Shown piece after piece: positions 35,765-45,147 of a stretch of DNA of 64,000 nucleotides. Position numbers and translations under genes: made by a program. A model generated the notes under the pieces. It saw only the letters and a program-made list of their open reading frames with translations, searched no databases and was not told the origin of the DNA. This DNA comes from Planctomycetota bacterium (lineage in GTDB: Bacteria > Planctomycetota > Planctomycetia > Planctomycetales > Planctomycetaceae), in assembly GCA_018242525.1 (NCBI GenBank), contig JAFEBS010000056.1, positions 251,202-315,201 on the forward strand, written 5' to 3'. The number at the start of each line of letters is the position of its first letter. Positions within the stretch are counted from its first letter, which is position 1.

Positions 35765-36787
35765 ATGGCGCGCAGAACACGAATGAATCGCGGTTTTACG
35801 CTGATCGAGTTGCTGGTGGTGATCGCCATCATTGCGGTGTTGATTGCATTGCTGTTGCCCGCCGTTCAGCAGGCACGTGAAGCGGCGCGTCGGACCCAGT
35901 GCAAGAACAATCTGAAGCAGCAGGGACTGGCCCTGATGAACTATGAGAGCACGCATCGGGTCTTTCCCCCTGCTCGAATTGACGTCAGTGTTCCCGTGAT
36001 TTACCAGTCCAGTTGGACGACGATGTGCCTACCGTACATTGATCAGGCACCGCTCTATAATTCCTACAACTTCAACATTTCGTGGAACAATCCCGCCAAT
36101 CTGGGGGCTACTACGGCAAAACTGCCCGCGTTTATGTGCCCCTCGGCCTCACCCATCCGGCAGACCCCACCCGTGGGAACGTCCGACGGAGCGGGCTTTA
36201 CCTACCCATCGATCCCGTACGGGTTTTGTGACTACGGTTCGATGAACGCTGTTCGTCCAGCTTACTTCTTGAGCAATGGCCTGCCCGTTCCAAGTTTGAC
36301 TGTGGCCACCAACACCAAGGTTCCCGCCAGCAAGAGCAAGTACGAATGGGATGGCGGACTGAAAAAAGGGGCGGCCACACCGATCGCGGCAATTACCGAC
36401 GGAACATCCAATACGATGATGTGCGTGGAAGATGCCGGCCGTCCTGCGATCCAGCTTCTCGCCAAAGCCACTATCGCCACGACCAAGGATGGATGGGGCT
36501 GGGCAGATATCCAGGCAGGCTATAGCCTGGATGGATCAACGGCCGATGGCGTGGCCACCGGCAAGGCGGATTGCACGGTGCCGTCAGGCCCTTGCTCCCT
36601 GACCACGCCCGTCGCGCCCTATCCGATTAACATGACCAACGACAGCGAAATGTATGCATTCCACATCGGCGGTGCCCATGTGCTGATGTGCGATGGATCC
36701 GTGCGGTTTTTAAGTGCCAACATTTCCGCGGTCACCTTGGGGGCACTGGCCACCCGCAACGCGGGTGACATTCCTGGCGAATTCTAA
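35765..36787 (+). CDS. DUF1559 prepilin-like protein
   Basis: 340 residues with a strong upstream AGGAAGAGGGG. The N-terminus is a type IV pilin/pseudopilin signal: MNRGFTLIELLVVIAIIAVL, with cleavage expected after Gly and a long hydrophobic helix. AREAARRTQCKNNLKQQGLAL follows, as in all DUF1559 members. The C-terminal HIGGAHVLMCDGSVRFLSANI is the family's H-X9-DG signature. These proteins are massively duplicated in planctomycetes and presumably assembled by a type II secretion or pilus machine; their function is unknown. Single-gene unit with its own terminator. Confidence 0.95.
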   Translation: MARRTRMNRGFTLIELLVVIAIIAVLIALLLPAVQQAREAARRTQCKNNLKQQGLALMNYESTHRVFPPARIDVSVPVIYQSSWTTMCLPYIDQAPLYNSYNFNISWNNPANLGATTAKLPAFMCPSASPIRQTPPVGTSDGAGFTYPSIPYGFCDYGSMNAVRPAYFLSNGLPVPSLTVATNTKVPASKSKYEWDGGLKKGAATPIAAITDGTSNTMMCVEDAGRPAIQLLAKATIATTKDGWGWADIQAGYSLDGSTADGVATGKADCTVPSGPCSLTTPVAPYPINMTNDSEMYAFHIGGAHVLMCDGSVRFLSANISAVTLGALATRNAGDIPGEF

Positions 36788-36808
36788 CGAGCCGACGGTT
36801 ACATCTGT

Positions 36809-36855
36809 TCCCACCTGGTCGACCGCTTTACCGAGCCTGATCGGGTGGGATTTTT
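36809..36855 (+). terminator. Rho-independent terminator of the DUF1559 gene
   Basis: TCCCACC at 36809-36815 pairs with GGTGGGA at 36844-36850, immediately followed by TTTTT (36851-36855). Additional pairing is possible within the loop (a GGTCGACC palindrome). It lies 22 bases after the stop codon. Confidence 0.6.
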
Positions 36856-36888
36856 ACTCTGTCGCCCCTTTCCACGCCGGGGATCTCC

Positions 36889-38070
36889 ATGAAACGGATT
36901 CTGTTCGCACTGTTCCTGATCACGTCGCTGGCTGGTCAATTGGCGGCCGCCGAGCCTCGCTTCATCGGCAAGGTCGAAGTCCCCACGACGCTGTCTGACA
37001 AATCTGGCGAGCAGGGAACGCTGGAAGGGGGAATTCCCGCCAATCAGTGGGGTGGATTCGGTTCTGGAATCGCCTACATGGGGCGTGGTGATCGCTTTGC
37101 GGTCATCTCCGACCGTGGTCCTGCCGACGGAGCCACCGCGTATCGCTGCCGGTATCACGTCGTCGACATCAGCGTTGACGAAACCTCTCCTCGCCCTGTT
37201 AACGTGTCGCTACGTGAAACGCACCTGCTCACCGACCGACTCAATCGGCACCTGATCGGATCGCTGGGAGCCTTGCCTGATGCCGGTGATCCTCGGGGCG
37301 TCCGCTTTGATCCGGAAGGAATCCGAGTCACCTCGAATGGCACACTCCTGATTTCTGACGAATACGGTCCTTCGATCGGCGAGTTCTTGCCATCCGGACG
37401 CCAAATCGGGCAGATCGATATTCCGTCACGATACACGGTCCGCCACCCGTCGGCAGATCCGAATGCTGAACTCCCGCCGAGCAATACAAGCGGACGGCAA
37501 CCCAATCGCGGATTGGAATGCCTCGCGATTTCCCCCGACGATTCCACGATTTATGCGCTGTTGCAGAGCCCCCTGATCCAGGACGGCGCTTTGGATGAAG
37601 CGAAGAAACGCATCGGAACCAACGTCCGCTTGCTGGAAATCCGGCGGGCGACGGGTGCCACCCGCGAGTTCCTGTATCAACTCGATCAACCCTCCAACGG
37701 CTGTCACGAAATCGAGTATCTCGCCCCCGGCCGGTTGCTGGTCATTGAGCGAGACAGCAAATTGGGGACCGATGCAGCCGTCAAGAAGATCTTCGAAATC
37801 AATCTGCGTCAGGCCACAGACATCAGTCGAATTGAATCGCTTCCCGCCACAGGCACCCCCAATGATGTGACTCCTGTTTCAAAGAGCGTCTTGATCGACC
37901 TGCTTGACCCGCAATGGAACCTGGCCGGAGCCGACTTCCCCGAAAAGATTGAAGGGATCGCGATCGGGCCCAGGCTGGCGGACGGATCACGCTTGCTGAT
38001 CATCACCAGCGACAATGATTTTCTGCCGATCCCGACCCAGATCTACTCGTTTGCAATCCGGGTGGAATAG
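36889..38070 (+). CDS. Secreted esterase-like/phytase-like beta-propeller protein
   Basis: 393 residues. Signal peptide RILFALFLITSLAGQLAAAE. The body matches the 'esterase-like activity of phytase' family (PF13449): GGFGSGIAYMGRGDRFAVIS followed by DRGP, RFDPEGIRVTSNGTLLISDE, YGPSIGEFLPSGRQIG, NRGLECLAISPDDSTIYALL, EIEYLAPGRLLVIERD and KIEGIAIGPRLADGSRLLII. The fold is a six-bladed propeller with acidic residues that could bind Ca. The enzymatic label is only a family name; phosphate-ester hydrolysis is possible but unproven. GGGGAT precedes the start. Confidence 0.88.
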   Translation: MKRILFALFLITSLAGQLAAAEPRFIGKVEVPTTLSDKSGEQGTLEGGIPANQWGGFGSGIAYMGRGDRFAVISDRGPADGATAYRCRYHVVDISVDETSPRPVNVSLRETHLLTDRLNRHLIGSLGALPDAGDPRGVRFDPEGIRVTSNGTLLISDEYGPSIGEFLPSGRQIGQIDIPSRYTVRHPSADPNAELPPSNTSGRQPNRGLECLAISPDDSTIYALLQSPLIQDGALDEAKKRIGTNVRLLEIRRATGATREFLYQLDQPSNGCHEIEYLAPGRLLVIERDSKLGTDAAVKKIFEINLRQATDISRIESLPATGTPNDVTPVSKSVLIDLLDPQWNLAGADFPEKIEGIAIGPRLADGSRLLIITSDNDFLPIPTQIYSFAIRVE

Positions 38071-38098
38071 CCCCGCTTCAGAGACTCGGCGGATGGGA

Positions 38099-39244
38099 CT
38101 ACGGCAGCAGCCGAATACACGCAGGGCTGCTCTGTTGAATCGGTGCACCGACGGCTTTCAATTCTCCGGTTGAACCATCCATCTGAAACACGGCGATGTT
38201 ATTCCCCGGCAGATTCGCACAGAGCAGCAGTGTGCCGTTCCCCGCGATCAACAGATTCTGCGGGCCTTTGCCAAGGCTCGGCGTGATGCCGATCAGCGTC
38301 AGCGTTCCATCGTCGCCAATACGGTAAGCTGCAATACTGTCGTGGCCTCGATTGGTTCCGTACAGGAATTTGCCGTTGGGCGTGATCTTCAAGTCCGCAC
38401 AATGGCTGGTACCCGCGAAATCGGCGGGCAGTGTCGAAATCGTCTGGCGTTCGGTCAATGTGCCCGACTCGGTCGCGTAGTCAAACAGACTGACGGAGTT
38501 CTTCAATTCGTTGATGACGTAGACATGTTTCCCGTTCGGAGAAAACGTCAGGTGTCGCGGCCCTGCTCCGGCGGGTGTTTTCACGAACGGCGGCTGGTTC
38601 GGTGTCAGCTTTGCCGTGGCCGGCTCGAGTCGATATCCCAGCACCTGATCCAGTCCCAGGTCGGCCGCGAATGCGAAGCGGTTGTCCGGACTGATGACAA
38701 AGCAGTGGGCATACGGCCCTTTCTGCCGGGCCGGATCAACACTCGACCCCGCATGCTGAAAGAACGATGCGGCTTCTGCGAGCGAACCGTCCGCCTGGAC
38801 GGGGAACGCCGCCACATTGCCGGTCGAGTAGTTGGCGACCAGCACTGTTTTGCCGGTGGCATCGATCTCCAGATAACAACTCGCCGTACCGCGGGTGGAC
38901 TGTCGATTGAGCAACGTCATCTCACCCGTGCGTCCATTGAGCGCATACGCGGCAACCTGCTCGGCCTCCGCCCCGCCGAACGTTTTGGCATGAATCGAGT
39001 ACAGGAACCGTCCATCTTTCGACAACACGATAAAGAATGGATGTTCGACTCCTGTTGTCCGATGGACCGGGGTCAGAGATCCTGTCGCCTCGTCCAGTCG
39101 ATAGGCCTGGATCCCACCCGAATCACCGGCAGCAAACGACGAAACAAACACCAAGGGGTCCCGGGACTGCGCGGATGAAACGCTGTGACTAAGCATGGCA
39201 ATCACCATCAACAGGTAACAGAATCGAACTCGAAAAAGAAACAT
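38099..39244 (-). CDS. Secreted lactonase-family seven-bladed propeller protein
   Basis: 381 residues, preceded by GGAGGA at 5-base spacing. A signal peptide (FCYLLMVIAMLSHSVSSAQ) precedes a cytochrome-cd1-like/YbhE 6-phosphogluconolactonase propeller: IQAYRLDEATGSLTPVHRT, HPFFIVLSKDGRFLYSIH, KGPYAHCFVISPDNRFAFAA, GAGPRHLTFSPNGKHVYVIN and GKGPQNLLIAGNGTLLLCAN. Cytoplasmic relatives hydrolyse 6-phosphogluconolactone; exported planctomycete versions probably act on other lactones or only bind ligands. It converges with the phytase-like gene, with 28 bases between the stops. Confidence 0.88.
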   Translation of the reverse strand: MFLFRVRFCYLLMVIAMLSHSVSSAQSRDPLVFVSSFAAGDSGGIQAYRLDEATGSLTPVHRTTGVEHPFFIVLSKDGRFLYSIHAKTFGGAEAEQVAAYALNGRTGEMTLLNRQSTRGTASCYLEIDATGKTVLVANYSTGNVAAFPVQADGSLAEAASFFQHAGSSVDPARQKGPYAHCFVISPDNRFAFAADLGLDQVLGYRLEPATAKLTPNQPPFVKTPAGAGPRHLTFSPNGKHVYVINELKNSVSLFDYATESGTLTERQTISTLPADFAGTSHCADLKITPNGKFLYGTNRGHDSIAAYRIGDDGTLTLIGITPSLGKGPQNLLIAGNGTLLLCANLPGNNIAVFQMDGSTGELKAVGAPIQQSSPACIRLLP

Positions 39245-39514
39245 GTTGTCCTCCGAAAGGATGTCAAACGCAATGAATCACTCGTGAAAGTGATTCCGTG
39301 GATCGTCGGCTCCAGTGACCTCAACCAGAGTTCACCGAATTGCCTGACAAATGGCAATCGACGGCAGTCATGGCAGAAACTTCCAGGGCCTCCACGCACC
39401 GAGACCGCAACCAAATCGGAACCGCGGCGGCGCGACCTCGTGCCGCATGGCTGAACTCCAATGGATTCGTTGGTAAACTGAAACCGTTCCCAATCCTGCG
39501 TTCAGGAAGTTGCC

Positions 39515-40981
39515 ATGAATCCGTTGCTCGAATTGCATCAACAACAGAATCGTCGCCAGTTCTTTGGTTCCACCGGGTTGCGCCTGGGTGGAGTAGCAAT
39601 GGCGTCGCTGTTGGGTGGAACCAGCGCTCGACCGGCGGTTGCGGCCGAATTGATGAATCCACCTTTGCCGGGGTTACCGCACTTCGCTCCCAAGGCAAAA
39701 TCGGTGATTTACCTGCATATGAACGGCGGACCGTCGCAGATCGATCTGTGGGACTACAAGCCGGTGCTGGCCGACAATTTTGACAAGGAACTGCCGGAAA
39801 GTATCCGCAAAGGCCAGCGGATCACCACGATGACCAGTGGCCAGGCCCGGCTGCCGGTTGCCCCTTCCAAATTCAAATTTGCCCAGCAGGGAAAATGCGG
39901 GACCTGGGTCAGCGAACTGCTGCCGCATACGGGCAAACTGGTGGACGACATCGCCGTCATCAAGTCGGTCCACACGAACGCCATTAATCATGACCCTGCC
40001 TGTACGTTTGTGATGACCGGCAGCGAAGTTCCCGGCAAGGCGAGTCTGGGTTCATGGCTGTCGTACGGCCTGGGGTGCGAAAGCAACGACCTGCCATCGT
40101 TTGTGGTACTGACACCGATCTGGTCCTCGGGCGCGGCGGCTCAGGCGTTGTTCACGCGAATGTGGAGTAGCGGGTTTCTGCCGTCGAGCTACAACGGAGT
40201 TGCCTTGCGCAGCGTCGGGGATCCGGTGTTGTATGTTCAGAACCCGCCGGGAGTCAGTTCCCATGATCGGCGAGTCATGCTCGATGCCATCGGTCAATTA
40301 AACCGCCGAAGTTTTGAAAAGCTTGGGGACCCCGAAATCCAGACCAGAATCGCCCAGTACGAAATGGCATTCCGAATGCAGTCCAGCGTCCCGGAATTAA
40401 CAGACTTGAAGGGCGAGACCCAACAGACACTCGATATGTACGGCCCCGAGGTGTTGAAGCCCGGAACCTTCGCCGCCAGCGCGCTGTTGGCGCGCCGCAT
40501 GGTCGAACGAGGTGTCCGCGCCGTGCAACTCCTGCATCGCGGCTGGGATCAACATGGCAACCTGCCGCGTGACATCGCGTCCCAGTGCTACGACACCGAC
40601 CAGCCAGTCGCGGCGCTGCTGACCGATCTGAAACAACGCGGGCTGCTGGACAGCACGCTCGTGATCTGGGGCGGCGAGTTTGGCCGGACGGTGTACTCCC
40701 AGGGAACATTGACGAAGGAAAACTACGGCCGCGACCATCATCCGCGCAACTTCTGCATGTGGCTGGCCGGTGGCGGTATCAAGGGAGGCGTCACCTTCGG
40801 TGAGACCGACGACTTCAGTTACAATGTCGTCGCCAATCCCTGCCACGTGAACGATCTGAATGCGACCATCCTGCACTGTCTGGGAATCGACCATGAACGA
40901 TTCACCTACAGATTCCAGGGGTTGGAGCAACGTTTGACGGGCGTCGAGCCACAGCATGTGATCCGTGATATCCTCGCGTAG
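39515..40981 (+). CDS. DUF1501 protein with Tat signal
   Basis: 488 residues; AGGAAG precedes the start. The Tat motif is NRRQFFGSTGLRLGGVAMAS. DUF1501 body: SVIYLHMNGGPSQIDLWDYK, ELLPHTGKLVDDIAVIKSVH, LLARRMVERGVRAVQLLHRG with WDQHGN, STLVIWGGEFGRT and GRDHHPRNFCMWLAGGG. The His/Asp-rich motifs suggest an alkaline-phosphatase-like metal site. Unlike the copy at 14.9 kb, its partner is not a DUF1549/DUF1553 gene but a Gfo/Idh/MocA oxidoreductase 11 bases downstream. Confidence 0.93.
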   Translation: MNPLLELHQQQNRRQFFGSTGLRLGGVAMASLLGGTSARPAVAAELMNPPLPGLPHFAPKAKSVIYLHMNGGPSQIDLWDYKPVLADNFDKELPESIRKGQRITTMTSGQARLPVAPSKFKFAQQGKCGTWVSELLPHTGKLVDDIAVIKSVHTNAINHDPACTFVMTGSEVPGKASLGSWLSYGLGCESNDLPSFVVLTPIWSSGAAAQALFTRMWSSGFLPSSYNGVALRSVGDPVLYVQNPPGVSSHDRRVMLDAIGQLNRRSFEKLGDPEIQTRIAQYEMAFRMQSSVPELTDLKGETQQTLDMYGPEVLKPGTFAASALLARRMVERGVRAVQLLHRGWDQHGNLPRDIASQCYDTDQPVAALLTDLKQRGLLDSTLVIWGGEFGRTVYSQGTLTKENYGRDHHPRNFCMWLAGGGIKGGVTFGETDDFSYNVVANPCHVNDLNATILHCLGIDHERFTYRFQGLEQRLTGVEPQHVIRDILA

Positions 40982-40992
40982 GAAGAAGCACC

Positions 40993-42411
40993 ATGACCAG
41001 CAAACTGTCTCGCCGCCGGTTCGTTCAATCGGCCGCTGCAATCGGCATCAGTCTGCCGACAATCCTGCCGTCGCACGTCCTGTCGGGGCCGAACGACCGG
41101 TTGTCGTTTGCCTGCATCGGCATGGGGGGCCAGATGCGAGGATACCTGGTTCCGGAACTTGGCAAGATCGATCAACAGATTGTCGCGATGTGTGATGTCG
41201 ACAAGCGACAGACGGACAGTGCCCTGAAGGTCAACAGCCTGGCCAAGGCGACGATCTATCACGATTACCGCGAACTGCTCGACAAAGAAAAGAATGTCGA
41301 TGCCGTGATCATCGCCACGCCGGATCACTGGCATGTCCCCATCTGCCAGGCGGCCCTCAAAAGCGGCAAGCATGTTTATTGCGAGAAGCCGTTGGCGCAT
41401 TCCGTGGCGGAATGTCATGCCCTGGAAGAGCTGGCCAGAAGCCATCCGAAACAGGCCACGCAGACCGGGAATCAAGGGTGTTCTACCGAGGGGTTCCGGC
41501 GCAGTTTTGAAGTGATTCAATCAGGCCTGCTCGGTCAGATCACCGAAGTTCATGTCTGGCATCCGGCGCATGGCTGGCCCAATGGAGTGGATCGTCCCGC
41601 CGCCAGCGATCCCGTTCCTGCAGGGTTTGACTGGAGATTCTGGCTCGGTACCGCTCCCGAACGTCCCTACAACAATGACATCTATCATCCCGGCAAATGG
41701 CGAGGCTGGTACGACTTTGGGGGAGGTTCACTCGCTGATTTCTGCTGTCACGGGTTCCAGTTGGCCTACCGGGCTCTGGACCTGGACGCCCCGGCGCGGA
41801 TCGAAGCGACTGGCGACAACCTGGGACACGAGTCCTTTCCGACCCGCTGCACGGTCAGTTTTGACTTCGCCGCGAAAGGGAATCGCGGTCCGGTCAGGCT
41901 CCATTTCTACTCCGGTGACAACAATCTACCGCCCGATCACATCACGAAGGGGCCAGTGGGGACCACGGGCTGCCTGGTCGTCGGTACCGAAGGGACTCTG
42001 TCTGCGGGACTGTGGAATACGGACTGCAATGTCCGGTTCAACGATGCGAAGGAATTCCGGGGCGCTGATCATCCCGAAGTCGTGAAGATCGCCAGGACAC
42101 AACCACGAATCGACACCGAAGTGTTGAAATGGGATCCACGGCGTACGGCGCAAGGCCAGCGGCCTCGCTGGAGTCAGGTGAACAACTCGCACATGTTCGA
42201 ATGGGTTCTGGCGTGTGCCGGCGATGCAAAGTCGTACTCGCCATTTGAAATCGGTGCTCGCATCACCGAAGTTGGAATGCTGGGTGTGCTGGCGTTGCGC
42301 CTTCAGAAGCCGGTCGTCTGGGATGCCACCCAGCGCCAGGCAGTCGGGCTGCCAGAAGCTGCTGCGATCATTGATCCCCAGCCCTCCACCGACAAGTATT
42401 TGCCGTCTTGA
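40993..42411 (+). CDS. Gfo/Idh/MocA-family oxidoreductase with Tat signal
   Basis: 472 residues; AGGAAG precedes the start. Tat motif LSRRRFVQSAAAIGISLPT. Rossmann domain: RLSFACIGMGGQMRGYLVPE, VDAVIIATPDHWHVPICQAA and GKHVYCEKPLAHSVAE with the EKP signature. The C-terminal domain has HPGKWRGWYDFGGGSLADFC followed by CHGFQLAYRAL, with the His in the catalytic region. Eleven bases separate it from the DUF1501 gene, so they form an operon. It is a different subgroup from the copy at 31.4 kb (DHWHVP versus VQHAQV motif). Substrate unknown. Confidence 0.93.
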   Translation: MTSKLSRRRFVQSAAAIGISLPTILPSHVLSGPNDRLSFACIGMGGQMRGYLVPELGKIDQQIVAMCDVDKRQTDSALKVNSLAKATIYHDYRELLDKEKNVDAVIIATPDHWHVPICQAALKSGKHVYCEKPLAHSVAECHALEELARSHPKQATQTGNQGCSTEGFRRSFEVIQSGLLGQITEVHVWHPAHGWPNGVDRPAASDPVPAGFDWRFWLGTAPERPYNNDIYHPGKWRGWYDFGGGSLADFCCHGFQLAYRALDLDAPARIEATGDNLGHESFPTRCTVSFDFAAKGNRGPVRLHFYSGDNNLPPDHITKGPVGTTGCLVVGTEGTLSAGLWNTDCNVRFNDAKEFRGADHPEVVKIARTQPRIDTEVLKWDPRRTAQGQRPRWSQVNNSHMFEWVLACAGDAKSYSPFEIGARITEVGMLGVLALRLQKPVVWDATQRQAVGLPEAAAIIDPQPSTDKYLPS

Positions 42412-42475
42412 ACCGGTTTGAAGCCACAGGGATTGCTCGGATCAAGACAACGAAGAACGCAGCTCGACCGGGCGA

Positions 42476-43249
42476 CTACTTCAATTCGCTGATCTTCCGA
42501 TTCGCCTCTGCCTTGATCACGGCATCACCCTTCGTTGCCGCAAGTTGAAAATAGATACGGGCGACACCTGATCGGCCCTCCTGAGCGGCGGCGGTTCCGC
42601 GTTCCAGATACTGCGCGGGAGTCAGGTCGGCTTTCACCGTGCGACTTACGGCAGGCCGACTGTCAGCGGTTCGTGGCGGCACGATTCTATCCGCCGCGCC
42701 GTGAATATCGGCTTGTGGCTCCGGCGCGGGGGGAATTCCGGCGGCGTCCAACGCAGGGACGATTCGCCCGTTCTCTGTCCGCAATTGCCCGGTCGCCATC
42801 CGGGACGTCAATGGCCCCATGGGGGGAACACTGGCAAAGCCACCTCCGCCCCCGACGACGGGGGCCACACCGGTGACAAACGGCCGATCGCGACCGATGA
42901 ACATGTATCCGGGAAAGCCACTGGTCGTCGTCAGCACCGGCGTTGTCGACGTACTGTAAATTGACGAGCCCTGGCCGAATCCGAAATCGAATTGAGAATT
43001 CCCCACCGCAAACCCACCGTGCAGGCCGGCGTTTGGCTGATAGCCACCAAACGGGGGAGCCCCGCCGCCGCCGTTGAAATTCATAAAATAATGCGGATTG
43101 TGAACACCCCAGCCAATGTGGGAGTACTCGTAGAACGACGAGCCATTGGAATGAAGAGGCGCTTGCGTGGTCACCATTTGCGCGGACGCGATGACCGGTG
43201 CGGCCAGCAGCGTGGCAACGATACTCAGGGCTCGATGGAATCGCCGCAT
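42476..43249 (-). CDS. Gly-rich secreted hypothetical protein
   Basis: 257 residues from the ATG at 43249 (AGGGTGA upstream; a GTG at 43258 is also open). Signal peptide ALSIVATLLAAPVIASAQ. Residues 20-140 are rich in Gly, Phe, Tyr, Ser and Asn (NFNGGGGAPPFGGYQPNAGL, FDFGFGQGSSIYSTST), like proteins of extracellular or surface assemblies. The C-terminal 50 residues form a helical TPR/Sel1-like segment (AQYLERGTAAAQEGRSGVAR, IYFQLAATKGDAVIKAEAN). I do not know its function; similar Gly-rich plus short helical tail proteins recur in planctomycetes. Confidence 0.8.
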   Translation of the reverse strand: MRRFHRALSIVATLLAAPVIASAQMVTTQAPLHSNGSSFYEYSHIGWGVHNPHYFMNFNGGGGAPPFGGYQPNAGLHGGFAVGNSQFDFGFGQGSSIYSTSTTPVLTTTSGFPGYMFIGRDRPFVTGVAPVVGGGGGFASVPPMGPLTSRMATGQLRTENGRIVPALDAAGIPPAPEPQADIHGAADRIVPPRTADSRPAVSRTVKADLTPAQYLERGTAAAQEGRSGVARIYFQLAATKGDAVIKAEANRKISELK

Positions 43250-43708
43250 ATGCGTCACCCTGAAAATGGGTGTATGGATTCGGACTTCACTACGTAAAGT
43301 TACCCGGCGACCAGCGGAATATCGAGAGGAAAATTCAGGAAACCGGATTTTCGCCTGGTGTCCCGAAGCACGCTGGAAAACGCCGGCTGAGGGCGCCGAT
43401 TTCGTAAACTGAATTGTCAGCGAGGGCAGTTCTCTCCGCGGAAAGCATTCATCTCGCCCTCGCTGTCACTTCGGATTACTTCTCTGGAAGGGACGATTGC
43501 ATATCTGCCGTCAGGGAATGGATGGTTGTACGGGTTACAACGCCTATGACGACGTTGATCGGCGTCAGCAGGCCATCTTGGCGCGGTCGTAGTGGTCATA
43601 CCGAAAGTACGCAACGGTCCGAGAAGTGCAATTGTCATCGAGTACTTGGTCTATACCATCCGACCCCTACTGATATCGGGACTGGTGTTCACGGAGGAAT
43701 GCGTTCCA
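43250..43708. other. Divergent intergenic region upstream of the TolC-family gene
   Basis: 459 bases without a supported gene; an open plus-strand frame exists but its product looks random. A 10-bp inverted repeat, CAGCGAGGGC at 43418-43427 and GCCCTCGCTG at 43456-43465 with a 28-base loop, lies in the middle and could be an operator or a leader hairpin. Promoters for both divergent genes should be here. Confidence 0.4.
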
Positions 43709-44950
43709 ATGCGATGCCTCGCTGCAATTGTGATTTGTTCGGCCTGCTGCCTGTCGTATGCGGATGAATTGCCGCCGACACCGGCTCAGGCTGCGCTCAC
43801 GCTGGATGAGTGCGTTGCGTGGACTTTGATGCGTCACCCTCGGCTGGCCGAGGCGGGATTTGAAATCGATCAATGGCGCGGAACCGCCCTGCAGGCGGGG
43901 CTTTATCCAAATCCCAGAATCGACAGCGGAAACCCTCAGACGATCGGTCCCCAACGAACGACCGTTTTGACCACCGGTTTGACTCAGGAAATCGTCACCG
44001 CGGGCAAACTGAGGCTTGATCAGGCCGCTGCCACCGAAGCGGCCCGTCAGTCGGAATGGAATCGAACTCGGACTCGCTATGAAGTGCTGACGCTGGTTCG
44101 GCAGGAATACTTTGCCACCCTGGCTGCCCAGCGACGTCGCATCCTGCTTGAAAAGCTTTTGAAACTGGCCGAGCAATCCGAGAAAACTGGAACCAATCTG
44201 TTTAAGGCCGAGCAGGTCAGCGAGACAGATGTGTTACTGCTGCGTGTCGAGCGCCGTAGGGCAGAATTGGCGCTCCAGACCTCGGACATCACGTTGGACG
44301 GTCGCAAACGACAACTCGCCACCACCATGGGCGTGCGCGACATGAAGATCGAATCCCTCGAAGGGAGTCTGACGGTTCCGCTTAAGGATTTTGAGTCGGA
44401 CGAGGTCCTGAACCAGATCCTGTATGGAAATCCGATGGTACAGATGGCGCACCTGGAGATCTCGCGGAACCTGTTTCTGTTGCAACGAGCAGAAGTCGAA
44501 CCGATCCCCAACCTGTCAGTGCAGGGTGGCTTTCAGTATTCGTACTCGACGGACAATTATCAGGGGATTATCGGTCTTTATCTGAATATTCCATTGTGGA
44601 ATCAGAATCAGGGGAACATTGCGGCGGCCCAGGCCGCCGTCAGCCGCGCCAACGCCAGCCGCGACGCAGTTCAACTGGAACTGACCAAACAATTGACCGA
44701 AGCTGTCCAGCGTTATCGCATTGCCGAACGAGGCGTCAAGAGCCTGGAAGAGGGGATTCTGCCAGATGCCATGCGGACATTGGAACTGGTTCAATCCGCC
44801 TACGCCCGCGGACAATTCGACATCACGCGACTGCTTCAAACACAGCGATCTGTCTTCGAGGCGAATCTCGATTACATTTCCGCCCTCGAAGGCCGACTGA
44901 GTGCCGCGGCGGAGATCGCGGGACTAATGCAGTTGGACGAGTTCCCCTGA
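43709..44950 (+). CDS. TolC-family outer membrane efflux protein
   Basis: 413 residues from the ATG at 43709, which gives the signal peptide RCLAAIVICSACCLSYA. Two outer-membrane efflux repeats are visible: the first with LTLDECVAWTLMRHPRLAEA, AGLYPNPRIDSG, LTQEIVTAGKLRLDQAAATE; the second with LSVQGGFQYSYS, LYLNIPLWNQNQGNIAAAQA and LELVQSAYARGQFDITRLLQ. The long helices would form the trans-envelope tunnel. It resembles CzcC-type subunits, but no RND pump or membrane-fusion gene is adjacent. Its presence supports a Gram-negative-type outer membrane. Confidence 0.9.
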   Translation: MRCLAAIVICSACCLSYADELPPTPAQAALTLDECVAWTLMRHPRLAEAGFEIDQWRGTALQAGLYPNPRIDSGNPQTIGPQRTTVLTTGLTQEIVTAGKLRLDQAAATEAARQSEWNRTRTRYEVLTLVRQEYFATLAAQRRRILLEKLLKLAEQSEKTGTNLFKAEQVSETDVLLLRVERRRAELALQTSDITLDGRKRQLATTMGVRDMKIESLEGSLTVPLKDFESDEVLNQILYGNPMVQMAHLEISRNLFLLQRAEVEPIPNLSVQGGFQYSYSTDNYQGIIGLYLNIPLWNQNQGNIAAAQAAVSRANASRDAVQLELTKQLTEAVQRYRIAERGVKSLEEGILPDAMRTLELVQSAYARGQFDITRLLQTQRSVFEANLDYISALEGRLSAAAEIAGLMQLDEFP

Positions 44951-45147
44951 GGCGCGGCGCACGGTCCATCGTCCTTTGAAAACAGCGATTGGCTCGGGCA
45001 CCTCTGCCTGAACTTCTCATTCGGCGGTCCGAACTCTACACTGGCCACACGTTTGTGGCGGCCCGTGTGAACCCCTGTCGGGCCGCCGTGTCTTCCCAGA
45101 ATAAGTTCCGACGCGATTCGACCTCTTTTATTCTTGATCAATTCACC

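Noticed and set aside
43414..43767. 117-codon plus-strand frame upstream of and overlapping the TolC-family gene
   Set aside because: Non-ATG start, Cys/Arg/Thr-rich random composition, and overlap with the true signal peptide region of the TolC-family gene in another frame.
43709..44950. Heavy-metal RND efflux operon built on the CzcC-like TolC protein
   Set aside because: Neither a membrane-fusion protein nor an RND pump is encoded on either side; the next gene is leuS.
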